The notes under the pieces were generated by a model, which saw only the letters and a list, made by a program, of their open reading frames with translations, was not told the DNA's origin and did no database searches. The position numbers and the translations under genes are program-made. From Agromyces cerinus subsp. cerinus (GTDB taxonomy: Bacteria; Actinomycetota; Actinomycetes; Actinomycetales; Microbacteriaceae): a stretch of 64,000 nucleotides of DNA. This document shows positions 1 to 9,014 of this stretch, in pieces. Location of the stretch: positions 1 to 64,000 of the forward strand of contig NZ_FSRJ01000001.1 of the NCBI RefSeq assembly GCF_900142065.1, read 5' to 3'. Position 1 is the stretch's first letter, and every line of letters starts with the position of its first letter.

Positions 1-178
1 TGTCGGCGACGGTCATGGCGAGGACGCCGGGTTGGGTGATCTCGGTGATGGCGACGTTGACGTCGACGCCGGCGTCGCCGTGGTTCTCTTCTGCCACGGC
101 GATGCCGGCGACGCCGACCAGCAGTGCGGTGCCGATCGTGACCGCGGTGCATCGTGCGGCGAATCCTGACTTGCTCAT
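1..178 (-). CDS. Secreted protein of unknown function, 5' part only (cut by left window edge)
   Basis: An ATG at 178-176 has an AAGGAG ribosome site about 9 nt upstream. It opens a frame that stays open to the window edge (59 codons seen). The N-terminus is basic, then hydrophobic (ending GVAGIAVA), and reads as a Sec signal peptide; the mature part begins acidic (EENHGDAGVDVN). It lies 101 bp downstream of the ThuA-mosaic stop on the same strand, behind a strong hairpin, so it may be expressed separately. I do not recognise the family from these residues. Confidence is high that it is a gene and low on role. Confidence 0.7.
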   Translation of the reverse strand, partial: MSKSGFAARCTAVTIGTALLVGVAGIAVAEENHGDAGVDVNVAITEITQPGVLAMTVAD

Positions 179-236
179 TCTCGGTTCTCCTTGGAGGTTC
201 CCGGCGGGGCCGGGCGGGGTGGTATTGCGGGGGAAG

Positions 237-274
237 GGGGCGGTGGCCCGTCGAGGACGACGGGTCACCGCCCC
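237..274 (-). terminator. Hairpin terminator after the ThuA-mosaic gene
   Basis: A 17-bp stem (237-253 with 258-274, one G-T pair, loop AGGA) lies just past the stop codon at 280. It has no U-tract, as is common in GC-rich actinobacteria. It separates this gene from the secreted protein at the left edge. Confidence 0.75.
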
Positions 275-279
275 TTGGA

Positions 280-3200
280 TCAGTTGCAGCTCGCGGCGTC
301 GTACTCGGCATCGACCGAGTACGTCACCGGCGCACCGTCCACGGTCGCGGTCGCCGTCACGGCGATCGTTCCCGCCGGCACCTCCGCGGCACGCGTCGTG
401 AACGAGTGCACGGCGTTCTTGCCGGGAGCGACGGCGGCGAACGACTTGGTGCCGTACGCCGACTCGAAGGACAGCGCCACCGGCACGTCCTCGTTGTTCG
501 TCGCCTTCACCGAGACGAGCACCTTGCCGGAGATGCACCGCGTGCTCGCCACCGCCGTGACGTCCAGCGTGGGCTCAGGGGCCTCGGTCTCGAGGTGGAA
601 GTAGTCGAACTCCACCACCACGGGCTGCTCCTGCTGCGGGCCGATCGCCATCAGACCGAGTCCGCGCAGCGGCTGGTCGAAGGTGATCCCGGTGTCGCCG
701 AGCGGGGTCCAGTTGACCCCGCCGTCGCTCACCTCGGCGGTGTACACGTCGCCGGTCTTCGTGACCCGGACGTACCAGTACCCGCTCTCGGTGGAGTCGG
801 CGATGTTGACGTTGCGGCTGCCGTAGCCCGCGCCGTTCTTCTCGGCCGCCAGTTCAGCCCGCAGGTCGAGCGAGCTGCCCGGTGCGTTGTAGGCGACGAT
901 GTCGGCCTTGACGTAGTTGTCGTCATCTGCCCACATCATCAGGCCCGCCAGCTGGTAGCGGTGCTGCAGAGGCGCCGTGAACTTCGTCGTGGCCACCCAG
1001 TCGCCCTCGGGCGCCTCGGTGAGGATGAAGTTCCGCGGCGACAGCGGGTTGTTCCCGTTGATGTCGCCCACCTGGGTCGTGACCTTCAGGTGGCCGTCTG
1101 CGACCTCGGCGTGGTTGGAGTCGTATCGCACGCTCTCCGACCAGCGGCAGCCGTCGACCGCGTCGCCGTCGAACTCGTCGCTGGGTGAGACGGGCTCTCC
1201 GGCGGCGGGCTCGGGGCTGAAGTGGAACCAGTCCACCTTCGCGGTGACCGGCGTCGTACCGAGGTCGCCGCCGGCCATGATGCCGATCTTCGCGTTCTGC
1301 TTGAGCTGCAGTTGACCCGTGAGGGCGCTCCAGGTGACTCCGTCTGCCGAGTATGCGCCCGTCAGCACGGTGCCGTTGCTCGTGAGCTTCAGCTGGATCG
1401 TCGTCGGGAACCCGGACGGCAGCGCGGGTGCGGCCGGCGTGGTGCGGGCACCCGCCGTCTCGCTCTGGAACTCCACCATGCGGGTGCCGTTCTGGTTGCG
1501 GACGAAGGCGAGCTTGTTGTACTCGTCATCGCTCTGGTGCACCACGAGCCCGGCCCATTGCCAGTGCGAGTTGTGCGGCAGCGTGATCTTCGTCGTCGCC
1601 TCCCATGCTCCGGCGGGCAGCGGCTTGCCGGCGAAGCTCACCGGACCGGTCGATGCCTCGTTGATGTCACCCGACGTCACGGGGAGGTTCAGCGCCCCGC
1701 CGCTCTGGGTGATCGGCTTCGCGCTGTCTTCACGGATCGACCAGAACGGCGAGAGCGCCGGCCCGTCGAACTCGTCCGAGAGCGGTGCAGCAGCGCACAT
1801 CAGCGGCTCGAGCGGCTCGGTCGGCTCCGGACCCTGGGGCTCGGTGTCGATCGCGAAGTCCGCGAAGTCGACCGTTCCCGGGCCGGTGGCGTGCGAGACC
1901 GTGAACATGCCCACGTCCTGCGTCGCGGCGGCGCCGGTCAGGTTGACCGTGCCTCCGACCTGCGTCCACGTGGAGCCGTCCTTCGAGAAGTACGCCGTGT
2001 AGTCGGCGCCGGCACGCTTCATCTTGACCCAGACCGGGTAGCTCGTCGTGCCGCCGGCGACGGACGTGTTGAGCTGTCCGTTCCCGTCGGGATCGGCGAG
2101 GAACTCGATGCCGTTGCTCGGCCGGATTCCCACCATCGCGTAGCCCGGCGACGTGCCCGGCTGCGTGATGTCGTTGCGCACGATGATGCCGGCCTTGGCG
2201 GAGCCGTTGGTGTTCTGCTGCGCATCGACCTTGACCACCGCCTCCCAGTCCTCATCGCCGCCGGCGGGTGCGTACAGCGTCGAGTACTCGTCGGTGCCCT
2301 GCCATGTGTCGTCGCCGGCGCCGGTGATGCGGAAACGGCCATCGCCGATCCGCTCGAAGGTGCCGTCGGCGTTCGTGAAGGGGACGAGGTCTCCGAAGAG
2401 CTCGCCGACCTGAGCCTGCACGATGCGTGACGTGGTGGACTTGCCGGCCGTGTTGGTCGCGACGGCGGTGAGCTTGTAGAGGCCCTCCTCCGGGGCAGCC
2501 CACTCGGCGGCGTACGGAGCTGCGTCGTCGACGCCGATGGAGGTTCCATCGACGAAGAACTCGACCTGCTCCACGTCGCCCGCGGCGTCGGCCTCGACGG
2601 TGACGTCCTGGCCGGGCTCGAGCTCGACGCCCTGCTCGGGCGCCGTGATGGCGACCGTCGGCGAGGCTTCGGGCGAAGCGCCCTGGCCGATCGCCTCGAG
2701 GAAGTTGAGCTTGATCTCGCCGCCGCGGAAGACGACGTAGAGGTCGAGCGTCTCCTCGGGGAACTCGCTCACGTCGACGAGGACGTCGGTGAATCGCATC
2801 GATCCGGTCGCGGGCACCGCGGCCGTGGCGAGGAGCTCGCCGTCGGCGGCGCCGTTGCGGAGTTCGATGCTCGTGCCCTCGGAGACGGCCGAGACGCGCA
2901 GTGCGAGGTCGTCGACCCGGTAGAAGTTCACCGGATCGAAGTGCGCCCACGCGCCGTCGCCGCCGACGATCACCCGGTCGCTCTCGATGCCTTCGACGTC
3001 ACGACTCGGCGCCTTCGTCATCGACGACGCGCTGTCGTAGAACTCCGCCTGCTTGCGCTTCGGGAAGACGAGCGTCGTCTGCGAACCCGTGAGGGGGTTG
3101 GCACCGGCTTCGCCGCCGCCATCGGTGTAGCGGGCGTCGAGCGCGAAGAAGATGTTCTCGTCGGCCGCGTGCCCGCCGAGGGTCGTCTCCGTGGAACCCG

Positions 3201-5838
3201 TGAACCCGCTCAGCGGGGTCGTGGGGTGCGCGTGCTCGTCGTGTCCGAGCGCGGGCTGGATGATGACGTCGTCGCCGTTCACCGTTCCGTCCTCGGGGTC
3301 CGTCACTGCGACGTCCCACGAGAGGTCGTCTCCGAAGTCGAAGAACGATCCGTTCGGCGGGAGCGAGAACGTGACGGCCGGGCGGGTGTTGCCCACCGTG
3401 ATCGGCACGGTCGTCGTCGCGGTCTTGCCGTCGGGGTCGGTGACGGTCAGTCGCGCGTCGAAGACGCCCTCGGTCTCATAGGTGTGCGTCGCCGTCGCGG
3501 TCGAGGCGTCGGCCGTGCCGTCGCCGTCGAAGTCCCACGCGAACGCGAGTTCCGCGTTCTCGGGGTCGGTCGACGACGTGCCGTCGAATGTCACCGTGAG
3601 CGGCGCAGGGCCGGACTCGACGTCGGTCGTCGCCTTGGCGATCGGCGAACGCGAACCCGAGATGTAGTCGATGCGGTGCAGCCCCGAGTTGGGGTTGTCA
3701 CGGCCGAAGCCGCCGCCCCAGTCGAGCACGTAGAGCGAGCCGTCGGGGCCGAACCTGGAGTCGATCGGTGCCAGGAACTGCTCCTGCGGCAGGAAGGCGT
3801 TGACCTTCTCGACGGCGTCGCCGCCGCCGGTCGCGCCGTCGGTCAGCTGGATCGAGTACATCTTGTTGCGAGCCCACTCGTAGAAGAAGGGCTTGCCGTC
3901 GTACGAGGCCGGGAACTTCGTGTCGGACTCGAGGTCGGCGTCGTAGTTGTAGACGGGCCCGCCCATGGGTGCGAGTCCGCCGCCCTGGGAGATGATCCCG
4001 GGGACCGACGAACGCTTGTAGCCGTACCACATGTCGGCAGCTCGTGCGGCCGGCAGCTCGGTCAGGCCGGTGTTCCGGGGCGAGTCGTTGATCGGTGCGG
4101 CGCAGTCGAAGAAGTTGCCGACCGTCACCGGGTTCGTCGTGTAGTCGACGTTCCGGAACGGCTCGTTGTCGCCCATGCAGAGCGGCCAGCCGTAGTTGCC
4201 GGGGCTGGTGATGTAGTTCCACTCCGCGATGCCGGCCGGGCCGCGAGTCGTCGGAGCGTCGGTGCCGTTGTCGGGCGAGTAGTCGGCGAGGCTGATCGCG
4301 CCCGTCTGCTGGTCGACCGAGAAGCGGAACGGGTTCCGGAACCCCATGGCGTAGATCTCGGGCAGCGTCTTGCCTGCCGTGTCGTCGGCCTCGGGGAAGA
4401 GGTTGCCTTCGGGGATCGTGTAGCCGGGACCATCGGCGTTCGGGGTGATGCGGAGCAGCTTGCCTCGCAGGTCGTTGGTGTTCGCCGAGGTCTCGCGAGC
4501 GTCGTGGAACGTGCCCGGGCGCGCCGACAGCGGCGCGTAGCCGCCCGACGGCTCCGAGTGCGGGTTCACGTCGTCGCCGACGCCGAGGTACAGGTTGCCC
4601 GCTGCGTCGAAGTCGAGACCGCCGCCGGTGTGGCCGGGCTCATCGGGCAGGCGACGTGCCGGCACCTCGATGATGAGCTCTTCCGAGGCCGGGTCGATGG
4701 AGCCGTTGACCATCGTGAACCGCGAGACGCGGCTCAGGAAGCTCGACGGGTCGGAGTTGTCCGCGGCGTCAGGAGAGCGGTAGACGTAGAGGCGCCCGTT
4801 CTCGGTGAAGTCGTTGTCGAGCGCGATGCCGAGGAGGCCGTCTTCACCGCCCGAGTAGACGTCGAGCTCGAGGGCGGTCGTGACGGCGTTCGTCGCCGGG
4901 TCCCAGACGCGGATCTGACCGCGGACGAGTTCGGTGTAGAACACGCGGCCGTCTTCGGCGATGTCCATCGCGAAGGGCGCCGAGGTGTTCTGGTCGAGCG
5001 AGACCTTCTCGAAGTTCTCCCAGACCGTGCCGCCGCAGTCGCCCTCCTCGAGGCCGGCCGCGTACTTCACACCGCCGACGATGTGCGCCATGAACTTCGG
5101 CTCCGAGTAGTGCGAGCCGTAGTGGCCCATGGCCGTGGTCCAGGTGCGACCGCCGTCGTAGGGCTTGCACCAGGAGATCGGGTGGTCGTAGCCCATGGCG
5201 TTGCCGCCGGCGTCGTACGTCGACTCATCCATCGACGCGAGCACGTGCGCCGTGCCGCGGACGTTGTTGGAGAAGTTGTACCACTCGTCGCCGCGGTCCC
5301 AGCGGGTCTCCTCGAAGTGCTCGGTCGACGGGTGCGTGTCGTCCTCGATCCGCACCGTGCCCGGCTGGCCCGGGTCCGAACCGGTGGCGGCGTGCCCGGG
5401 CATGAGCGAGCCGACCAGCTCGTCCCACCAGGCGTAGTTGCCGCGCATGTCGGTGGCGTTGTGGATCGCCACGATGCCGCCGCCGCCCTGCTGGTAGCGC
5501 TCGAGCGCCGCCTTCTGGTCGGCGTTCCACGGGTCGCCCGACGTCTGGAACATGACGATCGCATCGAAGTGCGGAAGGTCGGTGTCGTTGAAGATCGTCG
5601 AGTCCTCGGTGTGCGTCACCTCCATGCCCTCGGCCTCGAGCGCCGCCGTGATGAGCGGGGTGCCCTTGTCGATCGCGTCGGTGTGACGGTACTGCGTCGT
5701 CTTCGTGAAGATCAGGATCTGGGTTCCGTCGTGAGCCTGTGCCGGAGCTGCGACCCCGACCACCACCCCGACGGTGAGAAGAGACGCGAGTAATACGGCG
5801 ACCAGCCGTTTCACGTCCGTGCGGAGCTGGGTGAGCAT
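280..5838 (-). CDS. Giant secreted ThuA / PQQ-type sugar dehydrogenase / PKD / concanavalin-like mosaic protein
   Basis: 1852 residues. Signal peptide 1-35, cleavage after AQA. Then a ThuA-like (trehalose utilisation, glutamine-amidotransferase-fold) domain ~35-270; a beta-propeller of the glucose/sorbosone dehydrogenase family ~273-726; a PKD domain ~729-815 (WDFDGDG); a CBM6-like region ~928-1049; an Ig-like domain ~1059-1144; three laminin-G/DUF1349-like modules ~1146-1333, ~1351-1541 and ~1551-1749; and a C-terminal Ig-like tail. There is no cell-wall anchor, so it is probably released outside and acts on carbohydrate. Start choice: an in-frame ATG at 5850 overlaps GGAGGT (5848-5843), which is the ribosome site for the ATG at 5838, so 5838 is the start. 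Substrate and redox activity are not shown by sequence. Confidence 0.9.
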   Translation of the reverse strand: MLTQLRTDVKRLVAVLLASLLTVGVVVGVAAPAQAHDGTQILIFTKTTQYRHTDAIDKGTPLITAALEAEGMEVTHTEDSTIFNDTDLPHFDAIVMFQTSGDPWNADQKAALERYQQGGGGIVAIHNATDMRGNYAWWDELVGSLMPGHAATGSDPGQPGTVRIEDDTHPSTEHFEETRWDRGDEWYNFSNNVRGTAHVLASMDESTYDAGGNAMGYDHPISWCKPYDGGRTWTTAMGHYGSHYSEPKFMAHIVGGVKYAAGLEEGDCGGTVWENFEKVSLDQNTSAPFAMDIAEDGRVFYTELVRGQIRVWDPATNAVTTALELDVYSGGEDGLLGIALDNDFTENGRLYVYRSPDAADNSDPSSFLSRVSRFTMVNGSIDPASEELIIEVPARRLPDEPGHTGGGLDFDAAGNLYLGVGDDVNPHSEPSGGYAPLSARPGTFHDARETSANTNDLRGKLLRITPNADGPGYTIPEGNLFPEADDTAGKTLPEIYAMGFRNPFRFSVDQQTGAISLADYSPDNGTDAPTTRGPAGIAEWNYITSPGNYGWPLCMGDNEPFRNVDYTTNPVTVGNFFDCAAPINDSPRNTGLTELPAARAADMWYGYKRSSVPGIISQGGGLAPMGGPVYNYDADLESDTKFPASYDGKPFFYEWARNKMYSIQLTDGATGGGDAVEKVNAFLPQEQFLAPIDSRFGPDGSLYVLDWGGGFGRDNPNSGLHRIDYISGSRSPIAKATTDVESGPAPLTVTFDGTSSTDPENAELAFAWDFDGDGTADASTATATHTYETEGVFDARLTVTDPDGKTATTTVPITVGNTRPAVTFSLPPNGSFFDFGDDLSWDVAVTDPEDGTVNGDDVIIQPALGHDEHAHPTTPLSGFTGSTETTLGGHAADENIFFALDARYTDGGGEAGANPLTGSQTTLVFPKRKQAEFYDSASSMTKAPSRDVEGIESDRVIVGGDGAWAHFDPVNFYRVDDLALRVSAVSEGTSIELRNGAADGELLATAAVPATGSMRFTDVLVDVSEFPEETLDLYVVFRGGEIKLNFLEAIGQGASPEASPTVAITAPEQGVELEPGQDVTVEADAAGDVEQVEFFVDGTSIGVDDAAPYAAEWAAPEEGLYKLTAVATNTAGKSTTSRIVQAQVGELFGDLVPFTNADGTFERIGDGRFRITGAGDDTWQGTDEYSTLYAPAGGDEDWEAVVKVDAQQNTNGSAKAGIIVRNDITQPGTSPGYAMVGIRPSNGIEFLADPDGNGQLNTSVAGGTTSYPVWVKMKRAGADYTAYFSKDGSTWTQVGGTVNLTGAAATQDVGMFTVSHATGPGTVDFADFAIDTEPQGPEPTEPLEPLMCAAAPLSDEFDGPALSPFWSIREDSAKPITQSGGALNLPVTSGDINEASTGPVSFAGKPLPAGAWEATTKITLPHNSHWQWAGLVVHQSDDEYNKLAFVRNQNGTRMVEFQSETAGARTTPAAPALPSGFPTTIQLKLTSNGTVLTGAYSADGVTWSALTGQLQLKQNAKIGIMAGGDLGTTPVTAKVDWFHFSPEPAAGEPVSPSDEFDGDAVDGCRWSESVRYDSNHAEVADGHLKVTTQVGDINGNNPLSPRNFILTEAPEGDWVATTKFTAPLQHRYQLAGLMMWADDDNYVKADIVAYNAPGSSLDLRAELAAEKNGAGYGSRNVNIADSTESGYWYVRVTKTGDVYTAEVSDGGVNWTPLGDTGITFDQPLRGLGLMAIGPQQEQPVVVEFDYFHLETEAPEPTLDVTAVASTRCISGKVLVSVKATNNEDVPVALSFESAYGTKSFAAVAPGKNAVHSFTTRAAEVPAGTIAVTATATVDGAPVTYSVDAEYDAASCN

Positions 5839-5872
5839 TGAGACCTCCATTGGTTCCGAATGGCTGGACCTG

Positions 5873-5890
5873 CGCTCGATCGGTCGAGCG
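5873..5890. repeat. Inverted repeat in the 5' leader of the ThuA-mosaic gene
   Basis: Perfect 7-bp arms CGCTCGA / TCGAGCG with a 4-nt spacer lie between the predicted transcription start and the ribosome site. This could be an RNA hairpin or a protein site; function is unknown. Confidence 0.4.
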
Positions 5891-5910
5891 GCATTGCACG
5901 TCCGATCCCG

Positions 5911-5940
5911 AACCTAGGGGGGACTTATGGCGAGCGTCAA
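5911..5940 (-). promoter_or_regulatory. Promoter of the ThuA-mosaic gene
   Basis: On the minus strand, TTGACG (5940-5935) and TAGGTT (5916-5911) are separated by 18 bp, a near-consensus housekeeping promoter. It gives a leader of about 65 nt. Confidence 0.6.
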
Positions 5941-5944
5941 GCAA

Positions 5945-5959
5945 AAGTTGAGACAACTT
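5945..5959. promoter_or_regulatory. Operator-like inverted repeat upstream of the ThuA-mosaic promoter
   Basis: AAGTTG-AGA-CAACTT is a perfect 6-bp inverted repeat with 3-bp spacer, 4 bp upstream of the -35 box, in an AT-rich patch unlike the surroundings. It is a likely activator or repressor site; the regulator is not identified. Confidence 0.45.
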
Positions 5960-6039
5960 CCATCTATTTATGTTTGACCGACGTTGGAATCATGCGCAGA
6001 CCAGCGCGGAAATATTCAGGGCGACGGATGCCGCGCCGC

Positions 6040-6045
6040 TAGGCT
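6040..6045 (+). promoter_or_regulatory. -10 box of leaderless gpmA mRNA
   Basis: TAGGCT lies 7 nt before the ATG at 6053. That spacing puts the transcription start on or next to the A of ATG, and no ribosome site is present. Confidence 0.6.
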
Positions 6046-6052
6046 GGTTCGC

Positions 6053-6799
6053 ATGCCACACACCCTCGTGCTGCTTCGCCACGGCAACAGCGAATGGAAC
6101 CAGAAGAACCTGTTCACCGGTTGGGTCGATGTGCGGCTCAGCGAACTCGGCACCGCCGAGGCGGCCCGCGCCGGAGAGCTGCTCGCCGAATCGGGCCTCC
6201 TGCCCGACGTGCTGCACACCTCGGTGCTCACGCGTGCGATCCAGACGGCGAACATCGCCCTCGACGTCGCCGACCGCGCCTGGATCGACGTGCGCCGTTC
6301 CTGGCGTCTCAACGAGCGCCACTACGGTGCGCTGCAGGGCCTCGACAAGGCCGAGACGCTCGAGAAGTACGGCCCAGAGCAGTTCCAGCTCTGGCGTCGT
6401 TCGTTCGACGTGCCCCCGCCCGTGCTGGCCGACGACGCCGAGTACTCGCAGGTCGGCGACCCGCGCTACGCGGACCTGGCCGACGACGAGCTTCCGCGCA
6501 CCGAGTGCCTGAAGGACGTCATCGCGCGCATGCTTCCGTACTGGCAGTCCGACATCGTTCCCGACCTCGCGGCCGGCAAGACCGTGCTCGTGACCGCCCA
6601 CGGCAACTCGCTGCGCGCCCTGGTGAAGCACCTCGACGGCATCGGCGACGACGAGATCGCCGAGCTCAACATCCCGACCGGCATCCCGCTCGTGTACCGC
6701 CTCGGCGACGACTTCATGCCGCTCGGCCCGGGCGAGTACCTCGACCCCGCCGCCGCTGCGGCCGGCGCGGCCGCCGTGGCCGCGCAGGGCAAGAAGTAG
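6053..6799 (+). CDS. gpmA: 2,3-bisphosphoglycerate-dependent phosphoglycerate mutase
   Basis: 248 residues, normal for dPGM. It interconverts 3- and 2-phosphoglycerate in glycolysis through a phosphohistidine in the cytosol. The catalytic His is H10 in [10 protein letters not shown]; the second active-site His lies in VTAHGNSLR, and the family motif [11 protein letters not shown] is present. The tail is Ala-rich. An in-frame earlier start exists at 5984, but homology begins at MPHTL and a -10 box sits 7 nt upstream of 6053, so I chose 6053. The neighbours are phoU and senX3-regX3, as in Mycobacterium where gpm1 precedes senX3-regX3. Confidence 0.97.
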   Translation: MPHTLVLLRHGNSEWNQKNLFTGWVDVRLSELGTAEAARAGELLAESGLLPDVLHTSVLTRAIQTANIALDVADRAWIDVRRSWRLNERHYGALQGLDKAETLEKYGPEQFQLWRRSFDVPPPVLADDAEYSQVGDPRYADLADDELPRTECLKDVIARMLPYWQSDIVPDLAAGKTVLVTAHGNSLRALVKHLDGIGDDEIAELNIPTGIPLVYRLGDDFMPLGPGEYLDPAAAAAGAAAVAAQGKK

Positions 6800-6820
6800 C
6801 TCCGGCTCCACACGAACGAC

Positions 6821-6855
6821 GAAGGCCCGGCGGATGTCGCATCCGCCGGGCCTTC
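6821..6855. terminator. Bidirectional terminator between gpmA and phoU
   Basis: A perfect 16-bp stem (6821-6836 with 6840-6855) and 3-nt loop lie between two convergent genes. On either strand it carries AAGGCCCGG/CCGGGCCTT, typical of actinobacterial terminators. Confidence 0.85.
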
Positions 6856-6886
6856 TCGCACGCTCGGCCGAGGCCGTGCGCGGACG

Positions 6887-7546
6887 TCAGAGGGCGGACT
6901 TCTCGGGGTCCCAGTCGCCGGTCGCGAGGTACTGCACCTTCTTGGCGATCGAGACCGCGTGGTCGGCGAAACGCTCGTGGTACCGGCTCGCGAGCGTGGC
7001 GTCGACCGTGTCGACGGCCTCGCCCTTCCACGTCTCGCCGAGCACCTTGTCGAACACCTGCAGGTGCAGGGCGTCGACCTTGTCGTCCTCGTTCCGGATC
7101 TCTTCGGCGAGGTGCACGTCTTCGGTGCGCAGGAGCTCGACGAGTCGGCGCGCGATCTCGACGTCGAGGCGGCCCATCTCGGCGAACGTCGGGCGCAGCG
7201 ACTTCGGCACGACCTTGTCGGGGAATCGGTAGCGGGCGAGCTGGGCGATGTGCGTCGACATGTCGCCCATGCGCTCGAGCGACGCGCTGATGCGCAGCGC
7301 GCTCACGACGATGCGGAGGTCGCGCGCGACCGGCTGCTGCCTGGCGAGGATCGTGATCGCGAGCTCGTCGAGGGCGACCGTCTCCTGGTCGATGCGGTCG
7401 TCGTCGGCGATCACCTCTTCCGCGAGGCTCACGTCGGACTCGTTGAACGCACGCGTCGCCTTCTCGATCGAATCGGCCACGAGGCCGGCGAGCTCGACGA
7501 GCCCTTCCTGCACCTCGCGCAGTTCCTGCTGGAACACCTCACGCAT
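6887..7546 (-). CDS. phoU: Phosphate signalling protein PhoU
   Basis: 219 residues, all alpha, with two repeated three-helix PhoU units. The metal-binding-type motif ERMGDMSTHIAQ lies in the first half, with an E/D-rich counterpart (EIRNEDDKVDALH) in the second. PhoU links the Pst phosphate transporter to the sensor kinase and damps signalling when phosphate is ample. The start at 7546 follows AAGGA with about 8 nt spacing; upstream in-frame codons lack homology. It is divergent from senX3-regX3, which it most likely modulates. Confidence 0.95.
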   Translation of the reverse strand: MREVFQQELREVQEGLVELAGLVADSIEKATRAFNESDVSLAEEVIADDDRIDQETVALDELAITILARQQPVARDLRIVVSALRISASLERMGDMSTHIAQLARYRFPDKVVPKSLRPTFAEMGRLDVEIARRLVELLRTEDVHLAEEIRNEDDKVDALHLQVFDKVLGETWKGEAVDTVDATLASRYHERFADHAVSIAKKVQYLATGDWDPEKSAL

Positions 7547-7718
7547 GTTGTCGAATCCTTCTCTGTTCTGGCCCGTGCCGGGCGCGGACGTGCCCGGGCA
7601 TTCCGGCCCTCGGAGCATCCTCCCGGCGCAAGATGAACAACAGGTGCCGGGAGGCTGAATACTCGTTAACGTACCGCCGCACAGCGGGACAACGGCGGAT
7701 CGGGCCCGAGCGGCTGGT

Positions 7719-7724
7719 TAGTCT
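7719..7724 (+). promoter_or_regulatory. -10 box of leaderless senX3-regX3 mRNA
   Basis: TAGTCT lies 6 nt before the ATG at 7731, with no ribosome site. The 184-bp phoU-senX3 gap holds both divergent promoters; I found no convincing direct-repeat Pho box in it. Confidence 0.6.
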
Positions 7725-7730
7725 GGTGCC

Positions 7731-9014
7731 ATGGACTCCACCTGGTCGGTGCTCACGGCGCTGGCCTTCGGCATCTTCCTCGGCGCCGCATTCATGGTCA
7801 TGCTGCACATGGCCGAGCGCCGCGGCTCGAGCGCGGCGAAGGTCGTCGCACCGACGATCCCCGACGGGGTCGACCAGGTGCTCGAGGTGTTGGAGTCGGC
7901 GGGGGTCGTGCTCGACCCTTCGAACAACGTGCTCCGCGCCTCGCCCGGTGCACTCGCGATGGGGCTCGTGCGCCAGCAGGCGCTCGTGCATCCCGAGCTG
8001 CTCGAGCTCGCGGCATCCGTCCGACGCGGCGGCGAGCCGCTCGTCGACGAGGTGACCCTCGCGCGCGGGCCGTTCGGCGAGTCGACGATGCGCCTCCATG
8101 TGCGCGTCGCCCGGCTCGGCACCCGCTTCGTGCTGTTGCTCGCCGAGGACCGCACGGAGGCGCACCGCCTCGACGAGGTGCGCCGCGACTTCGTCGCGAA
8201 CATCAGCCACGAGCTCAAGACGCCGATCGCCTCGGTGAGCCTGCTCGCCGAGGCGCTCGACCAGGCGGCCGACGAGCCCGAGCAGGTGCGTCGGTTCGCC
8301 GGCCGGCTCTCGGTCGAGGCCGCCCGGCTCGCGCACATCACGAGCGAGGTCATCGAGCTCTCGCGGCTGCAGGCCCGCGATGCGCTGCGGCCCGACCGCT
8401 TGGTGCGAGTCGACCAGGTCATCGCCGCGGCCGTCGACCAGAACCGCATCGTGGCCGGAGCCAAGCAGGTCGAGGTCGCCGTGCGCGCCTCGACGAAGAA
8501 GGCCGAGGTCTACGGCGACAAGGCGCTCCTCATCGTGGCGGTGCACAATCTCATCGCCAACGCGATCGCGTACTCCAACCCGGGCGGCAGGGTCGGTGTC
8601 GGAGCGAAGGTCGACGGCGACGTCGTCGAGATCGCGGTCACCGACCAGGGCATCGGCATCGAGGCCGACGACCTCGAGCGGGTGTTCGAGCGGTTCTACC
8701 GGGTCGACCAGGCGCGTTCGCGCAACACGGGCGGTTCGGGGCTGGGCCTCAGCATCGTCAAGCACACCGTGCAGAACCACGGCGGCGATGTGCGGGTGTG
8801 GTCGCAGCCGGGGCGCGGCTCGACCTTCATGATCCGGCTGCCGCTCGCCGAGGCCGCCATCGAACCGGGCGCAGGCGAACCGGAGCCGATGACCGCCGGG
8901 CCCAGCGGCGGCGAGCGGCGACCGGATGCCGCGGACCCGCGCTCCACGAAGCGCCGCACGTCAGCACCACCGGCTGCGACCTCCGCAGCCTCCGATCGAG
9001 GAGACCGTACGTGA
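7731..9014 (+). CDS. senX3: Sensor histidine kinase SenX3 (phosphate response)
   Basis: 427 residues. One N-terminal membrane segment (~5-25) is followed by a PAS-like region (~45-140). The HisKA domain has the phospho-accepting H160 in SHELKTP, and the HATPase domain shows N-box (NLIANAIAYSNPGG), G1 (DQGIGI) and G2 (GGSGLGLS). A proline/glutamate-rich tail follows from ~380. It autophosphorylates and passes phosphate to RegX3. It overlaps regX3 by 4 nt (GTGA), so the two are translationally coupled. Having one rather than two membrane helices resembles mycobacterial SenX3 variants that sense through PhoU/Pst rather than an external loop. Confidence 0.95.
   Translation: MDSTWSVLTALAFGIFLGAAFMVMLHMAERRGSSAAKVVAPTIPDGVDQVLEVLESAGVVLDPSNNVLRASPGALAMGLVRQQALVHPELLELAASVRRGGEPLVDEVTLARGPFGESTMRLHVRVARLGTRFVLLLAEDRTEAHRLDEVRRDFVANISHELKTPIASVSLLAEALDQAADEPEQVRRFAGRLSVEAARLAHITSEVIELSRLQARDALRPDRLVRVDQVIAAAVDQNRIVAGAKQVEVAVRASTKKAEVYGDKALLIVAVHNLIANAIAYSNPGGRVGVGAKVDGDVVEIAVTDQGIGIEADDLERVFERFYRVDQARSRNTGGSGLGLSIVKHTVQNHGGDVRVWSQPGRGSTFMIRLPLAEAAIEPGAGEPEPMTAGPSGGERRPDAADPRSTKRRTSAPPAATSAASDRGDRT

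Noticed and set aside
2941..5793. A 950-codon open frame on the plus strand opposite the ThuA-mosaic gene
   Set aside because: Its translation is Arg/Val/Gly-rich, low complexity, without domains; it is a mirror of the high-GC coding strand. The minus-strand frame has a signal peptide and clear domains.
7547..7730. Pho box between phoU and senX3
   Set aside because: I could not find convincing direct repeats of a RegX3-type site; a motif scan with known sites would be needed.
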